DNA of 64,000 nucleotides, from assembly GCA_963731205.1 (NCBI GenBank), contig CAVSUJ010000001.1:620001-684000 (forward strand), in the 5' to 3' direction. Below the pieces are notes generated by a model. The model worked only from the letters and a program-made list of their open reading frames with translations. It did not search any database and had not been told where the DNA came from. Each line of letters starts with the position of its first letter. Within the stretch, counting starts at the first letter, position 1. Of this stretch, positions 35,442 to 43,662 are shown one piece after another. The translations under genes were made by a program, and so were the position numbers. This DNA is from DATAZK01 sp963731205 (GTDB lineage Bacteria; Actinomycetota; Actinomycetes; Frankiales; Frankiaceae).

Positions 35442-36280
35442 GCGTTCCCCTTGGTGGCTCGCAGTGCGGCGAAGGCTGCCAGGTCCTGATCTTCGCCAAC
35501 GCAGACCCTTCGGAACGACCGCGGCTCCTGCCGGCCGACCGCCGGTCGGCTGTGCTGTAGCGCATGGTTGTCCCACAGAACGAGATCATCCGGCGCCCAT
35601 TCATGGACGTACTGGTGCTCCGGCCGGTAGAGGTGGCCGAACAGACGCTCCAGTAAGTCGTCGCTCTCCTGCGCCCCCAACGGCAGCAAGGCGTCTGTCT
35701 GCTGCTCCCACACGGCCAGGATGGGCTCGCCCGTCACGCGGTGTGGCCACAGCACCGGTCGCAGTTGATGGATCGCCGCGTCGTCGCATCGCCCGAGTCG
35801 GTAACGAACGCCATCGGTCAACGATCCGTTGTCGAAGGCAAGTACGGCGCGGCCCTGCACACCGTCGAGCCGGGCTCGCAGTTCGGCGGGCAACGTCCGG
35901 GCGGCGAGGATGGCGTTCACGAACGACGTCTGCGTCCCGCTCACCGGAATGTCGATGCCGTAGAGCGAGATCGCTTCATACGGCGCCGGAAAGAACGTGA
36001 AGTCGGAGTGCCAGGTGGCGCGGTCGGCGCCGAGCGTGCCACCCGCTCGGACGTTGGAGACCAGCCCGACCGGCCCGTGCCCTTCTCCCGCGATCCGTCC
36101 GAAGCTCTCGGCAAACGCCAGGTGTTGAGCGTCGTCCAACTGCTGGCCGCGCACGAGAAGCAGCCGGTGCTCGGCAAGCGCCTGCCGTAGCGCACCCCGT
36201 TCTTCAGGGCCTGCCGGGCGTCGCAGGTCGAGGTCCAGCAGCTCCGCACCCAGCGCCGGACTCAGACGGCGTATGCGCAC
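35438..36280 (-). CDS. TauD/TfdA-family 2-oxoglutarate dioxygenase
   Basis: The protein has 280 residues, with GTG 36280 and GAGGGGGA upstream. The Fe(II) facial triad is visible as WHSDFTF (His and Asp) and a distal His in LWDNHALQHSR, whose Arg should hold 2-oxoglutarate. The opening RIRRLSPALGAELLDLDLR is typical of the family. It should hydroxylate a sulfonate, aryloxy acid, amino acid or similar small acid. The substrate is not determinable. It pairs with the overlapping SnoaL-like gene. Confidence 0.83.
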   Translation of the reverse strand: MRIRRLSPALGAELLDLDLRRPAGPEERGALRQALAEHRLLLVRGQQLDDAQHLAFAESFGRIAGEGHGPVGLVSNVRAGGTLGADRATWHSDFTFFPAPYEAISLYGIDIPVSGTQTSFVNAILAARTLPAELRARLDGVQGRAVLAFDNGSLTDGVRYRLGRCDDAAIHQLRPVLWPHRVTGEPILAVWEQQTDALLPLGAQESDDLLERLFGHLYRPEHQYVHEWAPDDLVLWDNHALQHSRPAVGRQEPRSFRRVCVGEDQDLAAFAALRATKGNA

Positions 36281-36299
36281 TCCCCCTCAATAGCAGTCG

Positions 36300-37025
36300 C
36301 TATGAGGCGCGGGCAAGAGGCTGCGCCACGAAATCTTTCGTCCGGTCAGCGGGCAACGTGCCCGGGCGGGGTGGCGTCCTCGCCGAGTGGACCTGCCTGG
36401 CCTGCAGCGACCGCTCGGCCAGCAGGCGCGCGATCAGCGCGGCAGACCCGCCGATGCAGCGCCAGTCGTCGTCCCACAGCCACGAGACCAGCCACGAGCG
36501 ATCGGCGGGGAAGATGAGGTCGGCTCCCGGCGATCGCCACGACCCCACCTCCTGGCGCCATTGCAGGGCCTGGTCAGGGCCGGCTTCGACGAGCACGTAC
36601 CACCAACTGGAAATGAGCTCCACCATGCGAGCGTCGTGAAACACCACATCGTCGGCGCCCGTATCCAGATAGCCCAGCCACCAGGGCTGCGCCGGTGACT
36701 CCTCGCGCAGGATGCCGACGAGGCGGCTGAAGTCTGCAGCGCGCCTGTCCACGTCGTCCGAGACGATCACCGTTGCGTAGGCGTCGAACACGGGCGGTAT
36801 CGCCGACGTGATCTCGAGTCCGACCGATATCCCGGCCTGGATCCACGCGACGTCGTCCTTGGTGCCGAACCGCCACGTCAGGCCGTCCTTTTCGGCGCTG
36901 GACGCCTGGCCCCCGTGGCCTGGGGCTCCGGGATACGCCGCCGGCACCGGCGGGCCACCGCGTGAGGTCATCGCGCTCAAGGGGAGGTATCTCACCGGCG
37001 TCTCCCGCGCGTCTGCTGGCACCAT
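36300..37025 (-). CDS. protein of unknown family, 241 residues
   Basis: I do not recognise this family. The first 45 residues are low complexity (Pro/Gly/Ala), so ATG 36971 is an alternative start. The folded part has an unusual number of aromatic residues (WRFGTKDDVAWIQAG, PAQPWWLGYLDTG, ISSWWYVLVEAG, SWLVSWLWDDDWRCIGG). It reads as a soluble globular protein with no signal peptide or membrane helix. It is 19 bases upstream of the dioxygenase gene's end region on the same strand and divergent from serA. Confidence 0.6.
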   Translation of the reverse strand: MVPADARETPVRYLPLSAMTSRGGPPVPAAYPGAPGHGGQASSAEKDGLTWRFGTKDDVAWIQAGISVGLEITSAIPPVFDAYATVIVSDDVDRRAADFSRLVGILREESPAQPWWLGYLDTGADDVVFHDARMVELISSWWYVLVEAGPDQALQWRQEVGSWRSPGADLIFPADRSWLVSWLWDDDWRCIGGSAALIARLLAERSLQARQVHSARTPPRPGTLPADRTKDFVAQPLARAS

Positions 37026-37051
37026 GGAAGCGACATCTCGGAAAGGATCTC

Positions 37052-38263
37052 ATGGTCTCCGCCGGCCCGCCGCGCGCGCTCCTGCTCGAAGACATCCACC
37101 CCGACGGTGCGGCTGTCCTGCGCTCCGCCGGCTACGACGTCGAGCAGCTCACCCGAGCGCTCGCGGAAGACGAGCTCATCCGCCGGCTCGAGGGCGTCGA
37201 TCTGCTCGGGATCCGCTCCAAAACCGACGTCACCGCAAAGGTCCTCGAGGCGGCGCCTCAGCTGCTGGCGATCGGCGCATTCTGCATCGGCACCAATCAG
37301 ATCGACACGCGTGCGGCGAGTGCGGCGGGGGTCGCCGTGTTCAACGCGCCGTTCTCCAACACCCGCAGCGTCGTCGAACTCGCCGTCTCCGAGCTCATCG
37401 CCCTCACCCGGCGGCTCACGGTCAAAGATGCCTTGATGCACAAGGGGATCTGGGACAAATCCGCCTCCGGGAGCCATGAGGTACGCGGCCGCACCCTCGG
37501 CATCGTGGGCTACGGCAACATCGGCAGCCAGCTGTCCGTGCTGGCCGAGGCTCTGGGCATGTCGGTCGTGTTCTACGACACCGCCGACAAGCTCGCGCTG
37601 GGTAACGCGCGCCGCTGCGGCAGCCTGAACGAACTGCTGGAGCAGGCCGATGTCGTCACCCTGCATGTCGACGGAAGGCCTGGAAACAGTGGCTTTTTCG
37701 GGGCCGGCGAATTCGCCCGGATGCGCCCCGGAAGCTTGTTCCTCAACCTGTCGCGCGGGTTCGTCGTCGACCATCAGGCGCTGCGCACCGAGATCGAAGC
37801 CGGCCACCTCGCGGGCGCGGCGGTCGACGTCTTCCCCGAGGAGCCCTCAGCGCGCGGCGAGGAGTTCGTGTCGGAGCTACGCGGGCTGCCGAACGTCATC
37901 CTCACCCCTCACGTGGGGGGGTCGACCGAGGAAGCCCAGCAGGACATCGGGCATTTCGTCGCCGGCAAGCTGCGCGACTACCTCGACACCGGCGCGACGA
38001 CGCTCTCGGTGAACCTGCCACCCGTCACCCTGCCCGCCAGCGACAGCAGCCAGCGCCTGCTCTACCTGCACCACAACACGCCTGGCGTGCTGGCGACCGT
38101 CGACGGCTTGCTGGCCGAGCATTCGATCAACATCGTCGGCCAGTTGCTGGCGACCGCCGGTGATTACGGCTACGTGGTCACCGACGTCGCCGGGCCGCTT
38201 CCCGACGCCGCCTGCGAGCAGTTGCGGGCCCTTCCCGTCGCCGTCCGGTTGAGGCTCCTGTGA
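37052..38263 (+). CDS. serA: D-3-phosphoglycerate dehydrogenase
   Basis: The protein has 403 residues. ATG 37052 is chosen for GGAAAGGAT upstream. It is the short, E. coli-like SerA: an N-terminal substrate domain, NAD-binding GIVGYGNIGSQ, the catalytic Arg in LNLSRGFVVD, Glu in AAVDVFPEEP and His in LTPHVGGST, then a C-terminal ACT domain (HNTPGVLATVDGLLAEHSINIVGQ) for serine feedback. It oxidises 3-phosphoglycerate in serine synthesis and, in this SerA type, can also reduce 2-oxoglutarate. It overlaps the next gene (GTGA). Confidence 0.88.
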   Translation: MVSAGPPRALLLEDIHPDGAAVLRSAGYDVEQLTRALAEDELIRRLEGVDLLGIRSKTDVTAKVLEAAPQLLAIGAFCIGTNQIDTRAASAAGVAVFNAPFSNTRSVVELAVSELIALTRRLTVKDALMHKGIWDKSASGSHEVRGRTLGIVGYGNIGSQLSVLAEALGMSVVFYDTADKLALGNARRCGSLNELLEQADVVTLHVDGRPGNSGFFGAGEFARMRPGSLFLNLSRGFVVDHQALRTEIEAGHLAGAAVDVFPEEPSARGEEFVSELRGLPNVILTPHVGGSTEEAQQDIGHFVAGKLRDYLDTGATTLSVNLPPVTLPASDSSQRLLYLHHNTPGVLATVDGLLAEHSINIVGQLLATAGDYGYVVTDVAGPLPDAACEQLRALPVAVRLRLL

Positions 38264-39645
38264 GCTCGCTCGCTGACGCGCTCGCTGAGATCGTGGGTCC
38301 GGCACACGTGCTGACCGACCCGGAGCTGCGACGCTCGTACGAGGTCGACTGGACCGGGCGATTCGGGGCGCCGGCGGCGCTCGTGGTCAGGCCCGCCGAC
38401 ACCGCAGAGGTGTCGGCCGTGCTCCAGGCTTGCAGCGCCGCCGGCAGCGCGGTCGCCGTGCAGGGAGGCAACACCGGGCTGGTAGGCGGCGGCGTGCCGC
38501 GCGGCGGCGAGGTGCTGCTCAGCCTCGCGCGGCTGAACACGTTGGAACCCGTCGACACCGCGTCGGGGCAAGTCACCGCAGGGGCAGGGGTGCGGCTCGC
38601 CGCTCTGCAGGCTCACGCGCGCGGCGCCGGCTTCGAGTTCGGCGTCGACCTGGCGGCGCGAGACAGTGCCACCGTCGGCGGTCTGATCGCGACCAATGCC
38701 GGCGGAATCCGCGTGTTGCGCTACGGCAGCATGCGCGCCCAGGTGATGGGCCTCGAGGCGGTGCTCGCCGACGGCACGGTCGTCAGCCGCCTCGGCGGCG
38801 TCCCCAAGGACAACACCGGCTACGACCTGACATCGTTGTTCACCGGCAGCGAGGGAACGCTCGGCGTGGTGACGCGTGCGCGGCTGCGGCTCGTGGCGTC
38901 CGAGGCGGCCCGTGCGGTCGCACTCATCGGCGTCGAGAGCACGCAGGCCGCCATCGATCTGCTGGCGGTGCTACGCGAGCACATCGGTCCCGATCTCAGC
39001 GCGGCGGAGCTGATCTTCGACGAGGGTGTCGAGCTGGTACGCGCCAACGCCGGGCTCCCCCGCCCCTTTGCCGCCGCAACCCCCGCGTACCTGCTGGTGG
39101 AATGCGCCGCGCGCAACGATCCTTCCGATCGGCTCGCCGAGGTCCTGTCCGAGGCGCCGCAGGTGATCGATGCCAACCTGGCGACCTCCGGCGATCCAGG
39201 CGGGCAGCGCGCGCTCTGGCAGTACCGCGAGGGACACACCGAGGCGGTGAACGCCGCTGGGGTGCCGGTGAAATCCGACATCGCCGTGCCGCTCGGCGAG
39301 CTACCGGGATTGATCGACGTCCTGCCCGGGATCGTCGCCCGGACGGCGCCCGGCGCCCGCATGTTCGTATGGGGTCATCTGAACGAGGGCAACGTCCACG
39401 TCAACATCATCGGCGCGCTCGACCCCTCGGGCGACGGCAACGCGCACCTGGCCGTCGAAGAGGCAGTCCTGCAGGCGGTCGCCGAGCGCGGCGGCACGAT
39501 CTCATCCGAGCACGGCATCGGCCGGGCGAAAGCGGGATGGCTCAGCCTCTCGCGCAGCCCCGCGGAGATTGCGGTCATGCGCTCGGTGAAGGCGGCGCTC
39601 GACCCGCAGGGGATCCTCTCCCCCGGTGTGCTCTTCGAGGCCTAG
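38260..39645 (+). CDS. FAD-linked 2-hydroxyacid dehydrogenase (D-2-hydroxyglutarate/glycolate type)
   Basis: The protein has 461 residues, with GTG 38260 overlapping the serA stop. The FAD-binding_4 domain shows VAVQGGNTGLVGGGVPRGGEVLLSL and GGLIATNAGGIRVLRYG with VPKDNTGYDLTSLFTGSEGTLGVVT. The C-terminal FAD-oxidase_C part shows MFVWGHLNEGNVHVNI and SSEHGIGRAKAGWL. The family includes GlcD, D-lactate and D-2-hydroxyglutarate dehydrogenases. Coupling to serA favours D-2-hydroxyglutarate, because SerA of this type makes that compound as a by-product in some bacteria. Confidence 0.83.
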   Translation: MSSLADALAEIVGPAHVLTDPELRRSYEVDWTGRFGAPAALVVRPADTAEVSAVLQACSAAGSAVAVQGGNTGLVGGGVPRGGEVLLSLARLNTLEPVDTASGQVTAGAGVRLAALQAHARGAGFEFGVDLAARDSATVGGLIATNAGGIRVLRYGSMRAQVMGLEAVLADGTVVSRLGGVPKDNTGYDLTSLFTGSEGTLGVVTRARLRLVASEAARAVALIGVESTQAAIDLLAVLREHIGPDLSAAELIFDEGVELVRANAGLPRPFAAATPAYLLVECAARNDPSDRLAEVLSEAPQVIDANLATSGDPGGQRALWQYREGHTEAVNAAGVPVKSDIAVPLGELPGLIDVLPGIVARTAPGARMFVWGHLNEGNVHVNIIGALDPSGDGNAHLAVEEAVLQAVAERGGTISSEHGIGRAKAGWLSLSRSPAEIAVMRSVKAALDPQGILSPGVLFEA

Positions 39646-39678
39646 GTTTCACCGTACTCACAAGCCGGGAGCCTGAAA

Positions 39679-39717
39679 GCGGGTGCCGACCGCCTGACGG
39701 GGACGGCCGGCACCCGC
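39679..39717. terminator. hairpin between convergent genes
   Basis: GCGGGTGCCG (39679-39688) and CGGCACCCGC (39708-39717) form a perfect 10-bp stem around a 19-base loop, lying between the dehydrogenase stop and the FG-GAP protein stop. It probably ends both transcripts. Confidence 0.6.
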
Positions 39718-39741
39718 GAAACAGGGCCCGCTGAGCGACGA

Positions 39742-41739
39742 TCAGACTGCTGCGGAGAGCACCGGAGCGTTGTTGTGCAGGATGATGATCTGCCGGGGCT
39801 GGTAGCCGAGGTAGACGCCGGCGTCACCGAAACCGACGATGTCAGCCCGCCCGTCACCGGTCGTATCCGCCAGCATCCGCGGGTGTTCGTCGACCCGCCA
39901 GCCGCCGGCGAGGGTGGCGTACCCGAAGTTCGGGATCAGCCACTGGAACGCGCCGAAGGTGCCATCGGCCTGTGCGAGTGAGGTGTAGGGCCCGGCGTCA
40001 CCGAAGCCGACGATGTCAGCCCGCCCATCACCGGTGGTGTCAGCCAGGAAACGGGGATGCCGGTCGACGCGCCAGCCCTGCTGGGTCCCGAAGTTGGCCA
40101 CGACGAACTCGACCGGACCGAACGAACCATCCGCCTGCGCCACCGACCGGTACACACCGGCATCACCGAAACCGACGATGTCAGCCCGACCATCACCGGT
40201 CGTATCCGCCAGCAAACGCGGGTGGCTCTCCACCCGCCAACCCCCTGCGTCGTAAGCGAAATCGGCCACCACGAGCTGCACCGGACCAAAAGACCCATCC
40301 GCCTGCGCCACCGACCGGTACACACCGGCATCACCGAAACCGACGATGTCAGCCCGACCATCACCGGTGGTGTCAGCCAGGAAACGGGGATGCCGGTCGA
40401 CGCGCCAGCCCTGCTGGGTCCCGAAGTTGGCCACGACGAACTCGACCGGACCGAACGAACCATCCGCCTGCGCCACCGACCGGTACACACCGGCATCACC
40501 GAAACCGACGATGTCAGCCCGACCATCACCGGTCGTATCCGCCAGCAAACGCGGGTGGCTCTCCACCCGCCAACCCCCTGCGTCGTAAGCGAAATCGGCC
40601 ACCACGAGCTGCACCGGACCAAAAGACCCATCCGCCTGCGCCACCGACCGATACACACCGGCATCACCGAAACCGACGATGTCAGCCCGACCATCACCGG
40701 TCGTATCCGCCAGCATCCGCGGGTGCTTTTCCACCCGCCACCCGCCGGCGTCGTAGCCGAAGTTCGCGATGACGAACTGGGCGGGCTCCAGCGAGCCGTT
40801 CGAGCGGGCGACAGCGCGCCAAACACCGGCGTCACCGAAGCCGATGATGTCGGCCCGACCGTCGCCCGTGGTGTCGGCCAGGAAGCGGGGGTGGCGGTCG
40901 ACCTGCCAGCCCTGCTGGGTACCGAAGTTGGCCAGCGCAAATGTGGCCGTGGCAATGGGGAACGGGTCGTCCGGGTTGGCGCCGAGCACATGCGAGTTGG
41001 TCGTGGACGGGAAAGCGTCGTCCAGGACCTTTCTGAAGTACGGGAACGGGTCGGTCGAGTCACCGCTCAGGTTGCGGTAGACGCCCGCGAGTGTCGCCGC
41101 TCCGGCACCGACGATGGCGGTGATCCCGTAGCCCAGTTGGCTGTGCAGCCAGTAGATGAACAGGGTCGTGCAGCCGGTCACCGGGTCGGGGCTGGCGTCG
41201 TCCGGATCGTTGTTCACGAAGTCGCTGCGGACGCTGTTCAGCCATCCGTCGGCGACGGCGAAGTCAGCTCGGATGCCCGGGTCGAGCAGACCGTTGGCGT
41301 CGAGGAATTGCGCGCCGAGGAAGCGCGAGAGACCCTCACCTTTGCTGCCCTCGTCGTGGCCCTGGAACCAGCCGATGTTCTGGCCCATCATCATGATTTC
41401 GGTGACCTCGGAGACCAGCAGATAGCGGATGAAGTCGGGCGAGGCGGAAAAGCTCTGGCCCTCGGCCTTGATCTCGACGGTCGATGAGGACGTGCTGCCG
41501 CTCCAGTGGGCGCCGCCGCTCTGGGTGGTCACCTGGACCGAGATGTTGCTGAGGTTCAGACCGCCGAACCAACCGCTCATCAGAGCGAAATCGCCTTCGC
41601 AGGCAGCGATCACGGCGTTGGTACGCGCCGGCTCGGGCCCGGAGGGATTCGATGGTGAGACGGCGAGCGAATCGTCGTAGGAAAAGCGGTAGTGGCTGGT
41701 GGTGCCGCCATTGGTGAGGCCTGCAGTCGTGAGCGTCAT
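39742..41739 (-). CDS. FG-GAP/VCBS-type repeat protein
   Basis: The protein has 665 residues. Residues 1-270 form an unrecognised domain that contains SEVTEIMMMGQNIGWF and FRKVLDD. The location of a metallopeptidase-like helix is suggestive, but the HExxH histidines are absent. Residues 280-655 contain seven repeats of about 56 residues, each with LADTTGDGRADIVGFGDAGVYRS. The DTTGDG loop is a calcium-binding FG-GAP/VCBS motif, so a beta-propeller or adhesin-like domain is likely. There is no classical signal peptide at ATG 41739. Two repeat pairs are almost identical at DNA level. Confidence 0.75.
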   Translation of the reverse strand: MTLTTAGLTNGGTTSHYRFSYDDSLAVSPSNPSGPEPARTNAVIAACEGDFALMSGWFGGLNLSNISVQVTTQSGGAHWSGSTSSSTVEIKAEGQSFSASPDFIRYLLVSEVTEIMMMGQNIGWFQGHDEGSKGEGLSRFLGAQFLDANGLLDPGIRADFAVADGWLNSVRSDFVNNDPDDASPDPVTGCTTLFIYWLHSQLGYGITAIVGAGAATLAGVYRNLSGDSTDPFPYFRKVLDDAFPSTTNSHVLGANPDDPFPIATATFALANFGTQQGWQVDRHPRFLADTTGDGRADIIGFGDAGVWRAVARSNGSLEPAQFVIANFGYDAGGWRVEKHPRMLADTTGDGRADIVGFGDAGVYRSVAQADGSFGPVQLVVADFAYDAGGWRVESHPRLLADTTGDGRADIVGFGDAGVYRSVAQADGSFGPVEFVVANFGTQQGWRVDRHPRFLADTTGDGRADIVGFGDAGVYRSVAQADGSFGPVQLVVADFAYDAGGWRVESHPRLLADTTGDGRADIVGFGDAGVYRSVAQADGSFGPVEFVVANFGTQQGWRVDRHPRFLADTTGDGRADIVGFGDAGPYTSLAQADGTFGAFQWLIPNFGYATLAGGWRVDEHPRMLADTTGDGRADIVGFGDAGVYLGYQPRQIIILHNNAPVLSAAV
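40038..40703 (-). repeat. two tandem 333-bp near-identical DNA repeats within the FG-GAP gene
   Basis: The sequence at 40038-40370 recurs at 40371-40703 with only isolated differences, such as one base in the CCGACCGGTACAC block. Each copy encodes two propeller repeats (111 residues), so the frame is kept. The near-identity indicates recent duplication or gene conversion. Confidence 0.8.
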
Positions 41740-41952
41740 TTCGGGCGTCCTTCGTCTCGTGGTTTCGTGCGCCGCGCCTGCTCCGGCGTGCCCCCGAGCG
41801 CCCTACGTGCCTGACGAGTCCGACGCTAGGACCCGCTTGGCGCCGCATCGCCGGAAAGTCGGGCAGCTGACACGGGACCGGAACGGGCTCGGTGGCATTA
41901 GCCCGGACGGGCTGTACGCACGTTCACGCGTTCAGTCCTGGGCGTCACCCGG

Positions 41953-41988
41953 CCGAGACAGAAGGGTGAGCCGAGACACAAGGGTAAG
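41953..41988 (+). repeat. 18-bp tandem duplication in the leader of the M15-like gene
   Basis: CCGAGACAGAAGGGTGAG is followed at once by CCGAGACACAAGGGTAAG, matching at 16 of 18 positions. Each copy carries an AAGGGT ribosome-binding-like core. The rest of the 41740-41952 gap shows no gene or clear signal. Confidence 0.55.
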
Positions 41989-41995
41989 GCGATGG

Positions 41996-42607
41996 ATGAC
42001 GCGCGCCGGATCGGCGCTTGCCCTCAGCACGGCCCTGGCGACGGCGGTCGCATGCGCGCCGACGAGCGTGACGCCGTCGAGCACGGTCCCGGCCACCCGC
42101 ACGTTCACCGCCGCGATCGAAAGCAACGTCCCCTACCAGCCCGCCGCCAAGTGCAAGATCGGCGCCAAGCTGGCCACCGACCAGCCAGGCCCGGTCGATT
42201 TCCGCAACCTCCTGCTCGCGACGTACGGCAGCAGCGTCGGCGGACTCACCGTGTTCAACGGCATCACGCGTCCGTGCGACGGCACGATCAGCGAGCACAC
42301 GGAAGGCCGCGCGCTGGACTGGGGCATGGACTACCGCAACGCGGCGATGCGCGCCGATGGCCAGGCGGTCATCAACTGGCTTTTCGCCACCGACAAGTTC
42401 GGCAACCAGCACGCCATGGCGCGCCGCCTCGGGATCATGTACGTGATCTGGAACCACCAGATCTACGGCAGCTGGACCAATTACGCGCCCGCCCCGTACA
42501 GCTGCGGAACCGACCCGACGGCGTGTCACGTCGACCACATCCACTTCAGCTTCGACCTGGCCGGCGCCAAGGCTCAGACGTCGTTCTTCACCGGCAAGGT
42601 CGCCTAG
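41996..42607 (+). CDS. exported M15/VanY-like peptidase domain lipoprotein
   Basis: The protein has 203 residues from ATG 41996 (AAGG upstream); GTG 41966 would add ten residues. The signal sequence ends in AVACAP, a probable lipobox. The C-terminal domain keeps zinc-peptidase-like motifs: SEHTEGRALDWG, matching the S-x-H-x-x-G-x-A-x-D block of D-alanyl-D-alanine carboxypeptidases, and HVDHIHFSF, matching the H-x-x-H end block. It may cut peptidoglycan peptides outside the membrane. Confidence in the fold is higher than in the activity. Confidence 0.68.
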   Translation: MTRAGSALALSTALATAVACAPTSVTPSSTVPATRTFTAAIESNVPYQPAAKCKIGAKLATDQPGPVDFRNLLLATYGSSVGGLTVFNGITRPCDGTISEHTEGRALDWGMDYRNAAMRADGQAVINWLFATDKFGNQHAMARRLGIMYVIWNHQIYGSWTNYAPAPYSCGTDPTACHVDHIHFSFDLAGAKAQTSFFTGKVA

Positions 42608-42629
42608 ATGGTGAGGCCGGCGTCGCGCT

Positions 42630-42663
42630 GTAGCATCCTGCTACGCTGGTAGCAATCTGCTAC
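42630..42663. promoter_or_regulatory. double palindromic operator of the toxin-antitoxin operon
   Basis: Two perfect dyads of the form GTAGCA-N3-TGCTAC lie at 42630-42644 and 42649-42663, with centres 19 bp apart. The second ends 14 bases before the antitoxin ATG. This is the layout of an autoregulatory operator bound cooperatively by an antitoxin or antitoxin-toxin complex. Confidence 0.75.
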
Positions 42664-42677
42664 AGCTGGAGGATCGC

Positions 42678-43058
42678 ATGACGACGACCTCAGACCGTCC
42701 GACCCGGGTGGCGTCCGACCTGCTCGACTCCGCTGCGGTCGAAGGTGCCCGGCAGAGCCGTTCGGCCAAGCAGCAGCTCGATCATTGGGCACGGGTGGGC
42801 CGCGCGGTGTCGATGACCCAGACCGCCGCCCGGCGCCGGGTGGAGGCCGCCCTTGCGGGCACCCTTCCCGAGCGCGAGCTGTCCACCGAGGAGCGGGTCG
42901 TCTTCAGCGCCGAGCTCGATGCGGCGATCTCGGAGACCGCGCGCCGGGTCCGTTTTGGAGAGGTGCTGTCGGGCCGCGGGGTGACGACGGTCGCGCTCGA
43001 TGCCGATGGCGTGCTGACGCGCTACCACCCCGACGGAACCAGCAGCCCGCTCGCCTGA
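42678..43058 (+). CDS. ParD-like antitoxin
   Basis: The protein has 126 residues with GGAGGATCGC before ATG 42678. It resembles the ParD-like antitoxin family: RVASDLLDSAAVEGARQSRSAKQQLDHWARVGRAVS, a pattern common in actinomycete chromosomes. The C-terminal part (FSAELDAAISETARRVRFGEVLSGRGVTTVALDADGVLTRY) probably contacts the toxin. It should repress its own operon at the double GTAGCA/TGCTAC operator. It lies ten bases before the zeta-like toxin gene. Confidence 0.8.
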   Translation: MTTTSDRPTRVASDLLDSAAVEGARQSRSAKQQLDHWARVGRAVSMTQTAARRRVEAALAGTLPERELSTEERVVFSAELDAAISETARRVRFGEVLSGRGVTTVALDADGVLTRYHPDGTSSPLA

Positions 43059-43068
43059 CGTCGCCCCG

Positions 43069-43662
43069 ATGCGGCTGGATCTCGTCGTCGGGCCCAACGG
43101 TTCGGGTAAGAGCACCTTCGTCGAACTGATCCTCGCGCCGAACCGTCCGGGCGTGACGTTCGTGAATGCCGACGTCATCGCCGCCCAGCGCTGGCCGCAG
43201 GATCCGTCCGCCCACGCCTACGAGGCCGCAGAAGTCGCCGCGCAGACCCGGGCACGGCTGCTCGAAGTGCAAGAGCCGTTCATCGCCGAGACCGTTTTCT
43301 CCCATCCCTCCAAGCTCGACCTCGTCGACGCCGCACTTTCCGCCGGCTACACCGTCGCACTGCAGGTGTTGCTGGTGCCCGAGGAGCTGGCCGTCCAGCG
43401 CGTCGCCCATCGAGTGGCGAGCGGCGGCCACGCGGTCCCCGAGGAGAAGATCCGGACGCGGTTCGCCCGGCTCTGGCCGCTGGTGGCTACCGCGATCGAA
43501 CGGGCTGACGTTGCACGTCTATGGGACAACTCGCGTCGCGAAGGCCCGGAAGAGATCGCACTGTTCGCCGGAGGATTGCCGGTGGGCGGATGCCAGTGGC
43601 CGCCCTGGACTCCGGCCGAGCTGACCTCACGCTGGGGCGCCGAGAGCTCTAGTCGGCGCTGA
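43069..43662 (+). CDS. zeta-toxin-like P-loop kinase
   Basis: The protein has 197 residues. Walker A GPNGSGKST lies at residues 8-16, followed by FVNADVIAAQRWP, an acidic active-site block like that of zeta toxins and UDP-GlcNAc kinases, and AETVFSHPSKLDLVDAAL. Zeta toxins phosphorylate UDP-activated sugars of wall synthesis. Pairing with the upstream ParD-like gene supports a toxin-antitoxin role, although some chromosomal members are plain kinases. Its end overlaps that of the convergent ATPase gene by 14 bases. Confidence 0.8.
   Translation: MRLDLVVGPNGSGKSTFVELILAPNRPGVTFVNADVIAAQRWPQDPSAHAYEAAEVAAQTRARLLEVQEPFIAETVFSHPSKLDLVDAALSAGYTVALQVLLVPEELAVQRVAHRVASGGHAVPEEKIRTRFARLWPLVATAIERADVARLWDNSRREGPEEIALFAGGLPVGGCQWPPWTPAELTSRWGAESSSRR

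Noticed and set aside
40038..40703. CRISPR array
   Set aside because: The 333-bp units are coding and contiguous, without short direct repeats separated by unique spacers.
39972..41487. Long plus-strand frames with repeated HRHHRNRRCQPDHHR-like segments
   Set aside because: The repeats are only the antisense reading of the FG-GAP DNA repeats.
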